7,904 nucleotides of DNA from Pseudomonadota bacterium (lineage in GTDB: Bacteria; Pseudomonadota; Alphaproteobacteria; Rhizobiales; Xanthobacteraceae): contig JAEZEY010000505.1 of the NCBI GenBank assembly GCA_023432845.1, forward strand, positions 1 through 7,904, written 5' to 3'. The notes beneath the pieces are model-generated. The model was not told where the DNA came from and did no database searches. It saw nothing but the letters and a program-made list of their open reading frames with translations. A program made the translations under genes and the position numbers. The number at the start of each line of letters is the position of its first letter. Within the stretch, counting starts at the first letter, position 1. Shown in pieces: positions 4,908 through 7,904 of the stretch.

Positions 4908-7781
4908 CTACTCCGCCGCTGCCGGAACGATCCGCCGGCTCTCCCTGGAGAAGCGCTCGTATTCCTCCTGCCAGGGCGTCGGCCCGTTCGACGGCGACAC
5001 CTGCACCGCCGTCACCTTGTATTCCGGACAGTTGGTGGCCCAGTCGGAGAAGTCCGTCGTGATGACGTTGGCTTGCGTATCCGGGTGGTGGAATGTCGTG
5101 TAGACCACGCCCGGCGCCACCTTGTCCGTGACCTGCGCACGCAAGGTCGTCTCGCCTGCCCTGCTCGCCAGCTTGACGAAGTCGCCGTCCTTCACGCCGC
5201 GTTCTTCCGCGTCGTGCGGATGAATCTCCAGCACGTCCTCGGCATGCCAAAGCGAATTGTCGGTACGCCGGGTCTGCGCGCCGACATTGTACTGCGACAA
5301 GATTCGGCCGGTGGTCAGCAACAGCGGGAAGCGCGGCCCGACCTTCTCGTCGGTCGCGACGTATTCGGTGACCATGAACCGGCCCTTGCCGCGCACAAAA
5401 CCGTCGACATGCATGATCGGCGAGCCTTCCGGCGCCTTGTCGTTGCACGGCCACTGCACCGAGCCGCGCTCTTCCAGCATCTTGAACGAGACGTTGGCGA
5501 AACCCGGCGTCAACCGCGCAATCTCATCCATGATCTGTGACGGATGTTCATAGTGCATCGGATAACCGAGCGCATTGCTGATCAGGCAGGTGATCTCCCA
5601 GTCCTCATAACCGTTCTTCGGCGCCATCACCTTGCGCACAAGCTGGATGCGGCGTTCGGCATTGGTGAAAGTGCCGTTCTTTTCCAGGAACGTCGAGCCC
5701 GGCAGGAAGACGTGGGCGTAGCGCGCGGTCTCGTTAAGGAACAGGTCCTGCACCACGACGCATTCCATCGCCTCCAGGCCGGCGGCGACGTGCTTGGTGT
5801 CGGGATCGGACTGCAGGATGTCTTCGCCCTGGATGTAGATGCCCTTGAAGGTGCCTTCGACCGCGGCATCGAGCATGTTGTTGATGCGGAGGCCCGGCTC
5901 CTTGTCGAGCGTGACGCCCCAGTCCTTCTCGAACAGCTGACGCGGCTCGTCGAGCGAGATGTGGCGATAGCCGGACAGTTCGTGCGGGAATGAGCCCATG
6001 TCGCACGAGCCCTGCACATTATTCTGGCCGCGCAGCGGATTCACGCCGACGCCGGGCCGGCCGATGTTGCCGGTTGCCATCGCCAGGTTGGCGATGGCCA
6101 TGACGGCGGTCGAACCCTGCGAGTGCTCGGTGACGCCGAGGCCGTAGTAGATCGAGCCATTGCCGCCGGTGGCAAAAAGGCGCGCGGCACCGCGGATCTG
6201 TTCGGCCGCGACACCGGACAGCTTGGCGACACTCTCCGGCGAATTTTGCGGCAGCGAGACGAACTCGGCCCAGTGCTGGAATTCATCCCAGTCGCAGCGC
6301 TCGCGGATAAACTTTTCATCGTACAGCTTCTCTGTGACGATGACGTGCCCCAAGGCCGTGAGCACGGCGACGTTCGTGCCGGGCAGCAGCGGCAAATGAT
6401 AGGCCGCGTCGACATGCGCCGACCTCACCAGTTCGGTGCGGCGCGGGTCGATGACGATCAGCTTGGCGCCTTCGCGAATGCGCTTCTTCATGCGCGAAGC
6501 GAACACCGGATGCGCCGACGCGGGGTTGGCGCCGATGATGACGATGACGTCCGACTGTTCCACCGAATCGAAGTTCTGGGTGCCGGCCGAGGTGCCAAAA
6601 GTTTGGCCGAGGCCGTAACCTGTCGGCGAGTGACAGACGCGCGCGCAGGTATCGACGTTGTTGTTGCCGAAGGTGGCGCGGATCAGCTTCTGCACCAGGA
6701 AGGTTTCCTCGTTGGTGCAACGCGACGAAGTGATGCCGCCGACCGAGCCCCTGCCGTACTGCTTCTGCAGTCGCTTGAACTCGGACGCCGTGTAGGCGAT
6801 CGCCTCGTCCCAGCTCACTTCCTTCCACGGCTCGTGGATCGACGAGCGGATCATCGGCTTGAGTATGCGCTCCTTGTGGGTCGCGTAACCCCATGCGAAG
6901 CGGCCCTTGACGCAGGAGTGGCCGCGATTGGCTTCGCCGTCCTTGTACGGCACCATGCGGATCAGCTCTTCGCCGCGCATCTCGGCCTTGAAGGAGCAGC
7001 CGACGCCGCAATAGGCGCAGGTCGTCACCACCGAGTGCTCGGGTTTGCCGATCTCGATGACCTTCTTCTCGTTCAGCGTGGCGGTCGGGCAGGCCTGCAC
7101 GCAGGCGCCACAGGACACGCACTCCGAGCCGAGGAAAGACTCCTGCATGCCGGGCGATACGCGGCTGTCGAAGCCGCGGCCGGCAATGGTCAGCGCGAAA
7201 GTGCCCTGCACTTCCTCGCAGGCGCGGACGCAGCGCGAGCAGACGATGCACTTCGACGGATCGTAGGTGAAGTAAGGGTTCGACTCGTCCTTCGGCAGCC
7301 AGTTCGGGTTGAGGCCTTCCAGCAACTTGGCGGAAACGTGATTCTCACCTTCGTAGCCGTAGCGCACATCGCGCAGGCCGATCTGACCGGCCATGTCCTG
7401 CAATTCGCAATCGCCGTTCGCCGAGCAGGTCAGGCAGTCGAGCGGATGGTCGGAGATATAGAGCTCCATCACGCCCTTGCGGATTTGGTGCAGGCGGTCG
7501 GTCTGGGTCTTGACCACGATGCCCGGCGCCACCGGCGTGGTGCAGGACGCCGGCGTGCCGGCGCGGCCTTCGATCTCGACGAGGCAGAGCCGGCACGAGC
7601 CGAAGGCATCGACCATGTCGGTGGCGCACAGTTTCGGGATCTGCGTGCCCATCTCCATCGCGGCGCGCATGATCGAGGTGCCTTCCGGCACCGTGATCTG
7701 CTGGCCGTCGATGGTGAGTGTCACCATCTTTTCCGATTTGGATTTCGGCGTGCCGCAATCGGTTTCGTGAACGAGGGACAT
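4908..7781 (-). CDS. fdsA: NAD-dependent formate dehydrogenase alpha subunit, Mo-bis-MGD catalytic
   Basis: A 957-residue catalytic subunit that oxidises formate to CO2. In order: N-terminal [2Fe-2S] ferredoxin domain (Cys52, 63, 66, 80), NuoG-like His-Cys3 cluster site HPLDCLTCSANGDC (112-125), two [4Fe-4S] ferredoxin sites (Cys178/181/184/188 and 221/224/227/231), a [4Fe-4S] Mo-enzyme site (Cys255/258/262/290), the bis-MGD-binding body and the C-terminal molybdopterin dinucleotide domain from roughly 840. The active site reads CARVCHSPTGYG: Cys383 is the Mo ligand with His384 beside it, and Arg584 lies in NPLRGQNN; spacing matches the Rhodobacter capsulatus enzyme. The ligand is Cys (TGT), not selenocysteine. 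The ATG at 7781 has AGGAG (7789-7793) seven bases upstream, overlapping the fdsB stop. There is no twin-arginine signal, so the enzyme is cytoplasmic. The gene is followed after three bases by fdhD. Confidence 0.97.
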   Translation of the reverse strand: MSLVHETDCGTPKSKSEKMVTLTIDGQQITVPEGTSIMRAAMEMGTQIPKLCATDMVDAFGSCRLCLVEIEGRAGTPASCTTPVAPGIVVKTQTDRLHQIRKGVMELYISDHPLDCLTCSANGDCELQDMAGQIGLRDVRYGYEGENHVSAKLLEGLNPNWLPKDESNPYFTYDPSKCIVCSRCVRACEEVQGTFALTIAGRGFDSRVSPGMQESFLGSECVSCGACVQACPTATLNEKKVIEIGKPEHSVVTTCAYCGVGCSFKAEMRGEELIRMVPYKDGEANRGHSCVKGRFAWGYATHKERILKPMIRSSIHEPWKEVSWDEAIAYTASEFKRLQKQYGRGSVGGITSSRCTNEETFLVQKLIRATFGNNNVDTCARVCHSPTGYGLGQTFGTSAGTQNFDSVEQSDVIVIIGANPASAHPVFASRMKKRIREGAKLIVIDPRRTELVRSAHVDAAYHLPLLPGTNVAVLTALGHVIVTEKLYDEKFIRERCDWDEFQHWAEFVSLPQNSPESVAKLSGVAAEQIRGAARLFATGGNGSIYYGLGVTEHSQGSTAVMAIANLAMATGNIGRPGVGVNPLRGQNNVQGSCDMGSFPHELSGYRHISLDEPRQLFEKDWGVTLDKEPGLRINNMLDAAVEGTFKGIYIQGEDILQSDPDTKHVAAGLEAMECVVVQDLFLNETARYAHVFLPGSTFLEKNGTFTNAERRIQLVRKVMAPKNGYEDWEITCLISNALGYPMHYEHPSQIMDEIARLTPGFANVSFKMLEERGSVQWPCNDKAPEGSPIMHVDGFVRGKGRFMVTEYVATDEKVGPRFPLLLTTGRILSQYNVGAQTRRTDNSLWHAEDVLEIHPHDAEERGVKDGDFVKLASRAGETTLRAQVTDKVAPGVVYTTFHHPDTQANVITTDFSDWATNCPEYKVTAVQVSPSNGPTPWQEEYERFSRESRRIVPAAAE

Positions 7782-7791
7782 GGTGTGTCTC

Positions 7792-7904
7792 CTATTCCGC
7801 GGCTTGAAGGCGCGGGCCGGCGCCGAAATCTTCGGGGAAATGCGTGAGCGCGCTCATCACCGGATAGGGCGTGAAGCCGCCCAGCGCGCAGAGCGAGCCG
7901 AATT
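7792..7904 (-). CDS. fdsB: NAD-dependent formate dehydrogenase beta subunit, C-terminal end only
   Basis: Only the last 36 codons and the TAG (7792-7794) are inside the window; the rest lies beyond the right edge. The visible peptide contains SLCALGGFTPYPVMSAL followed by THFPEDF, which is the C-terminal part of the NuoF-like domain of FdsB, including a cysteine likely to be one of the [4Fe-4S] ligands of the diaphorase subunit. FdsB binds FMN and NAD and passes electrons from FdsA to NAD. It ends 10 bases before the fdsA ATG and its stop overlaps the fdsA ribosome binding site, consistent with one operon. The short length limits confidence, but context is strong. Confidence 0.88.
   Translation of the reverse strand, partial: FGSLCALGGFTPYPVMSALTHFPEDFGAGPRLQAAE

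Noticed and set aside
6123..7847. A 574-codon open frame on the plus strand antisense to fdsA
   Set aside because: It lies entirely opposite the well-supported fdsA and the fdsB end, its translation is Arg/Ala/Asp/His-rich without a recognisable domain, and long antisense frames are common in high-GC genes.

Overview
The window is gene-dense, high-GC (roughly 60-65% by eye) bacterial chromosome. Gene content and protein style point to an alphaproteobacterium, most likely of the Bradyrhizobium/Rhodopseudomonas/Xanthobacteraceae type (Hyphomicrobiales/Rhizobiales): a soluble NAD-dependent formate dehydrogenase operon of the FdsGBACD kind, GTG starts, and a possible EcfG-type general-stress promoter. 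The placement is inference; no marker gene is present. I see no tRNA, rRNA, CRISPR array, insertion sequence or prophage gene.

Layout. Plus strand, 1-3853: the 3' part of a transglutaminase-like cysteine-protease-fold gene (1-843), closed by a strong GC-rich palindrome (871-896); a small secreted low-complexity protein (976-1371); then a tight three-gene sulfur/selenium block: a TusA/SirA-family persulfide carrier (1391-1627), a group I cysteine desulfurase of the NifS/IscS type (1631-2788) and selenophosphate synthetase SelD (2801-3853). Minus strand, 7904 down to 3854: the last 36 codons of fdsB, complete fdsA (957 aa, molybdenum and iron-sulfur catalytic subunit), fdhD (the fdsC position) and fdsD. 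The two operons converge, and the stop codons of selD and fdsD are directly adjacent (TGA|TCA).

How the genes work together. The Fds enzyme oxidises formate to CO2 at a bis-MGD molybdenum centre in FdsA and passes electrons through Fe-S clusters to the NAD-reducing FdsB/FdsG part. FdhD supplies the sulfido ligand of the Mo centre using sulfur from a cysteine desulfurase, and FdsD is a small accessory subunit. The opposite block can mobilise sulfur or selenium from cysteine or selenocysteine (desulfurase), pass it along as a persulfide or selenopersulfide (TusA-like) and activate selenide to selenophosphate (SelD). The adjacent formate dehydrogenase, however, uses cysteine (TGT codon) rather than selenocysteine at its Mo ligand position, and no selA, selB, selC or selU is visible, so the selenophosphate consumer lies elsewhere.

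Most interesting non-coding signals: a perfect 10-bp hairpin (1381-1405) that buries the Shine-Dalgarno sequence of the TusA-like gene and holds its GTG start in the loop, ten bases after the stop of the secreted-protein gene; a possible EcfG-type promoter before that secreted-protein gene; and an inverted repeat across the shared convergent end at 3854-3869. None of this amounts to a clearly new system, but the secreted protein, hairpin and selenium block form a testable regulatory arrangement.
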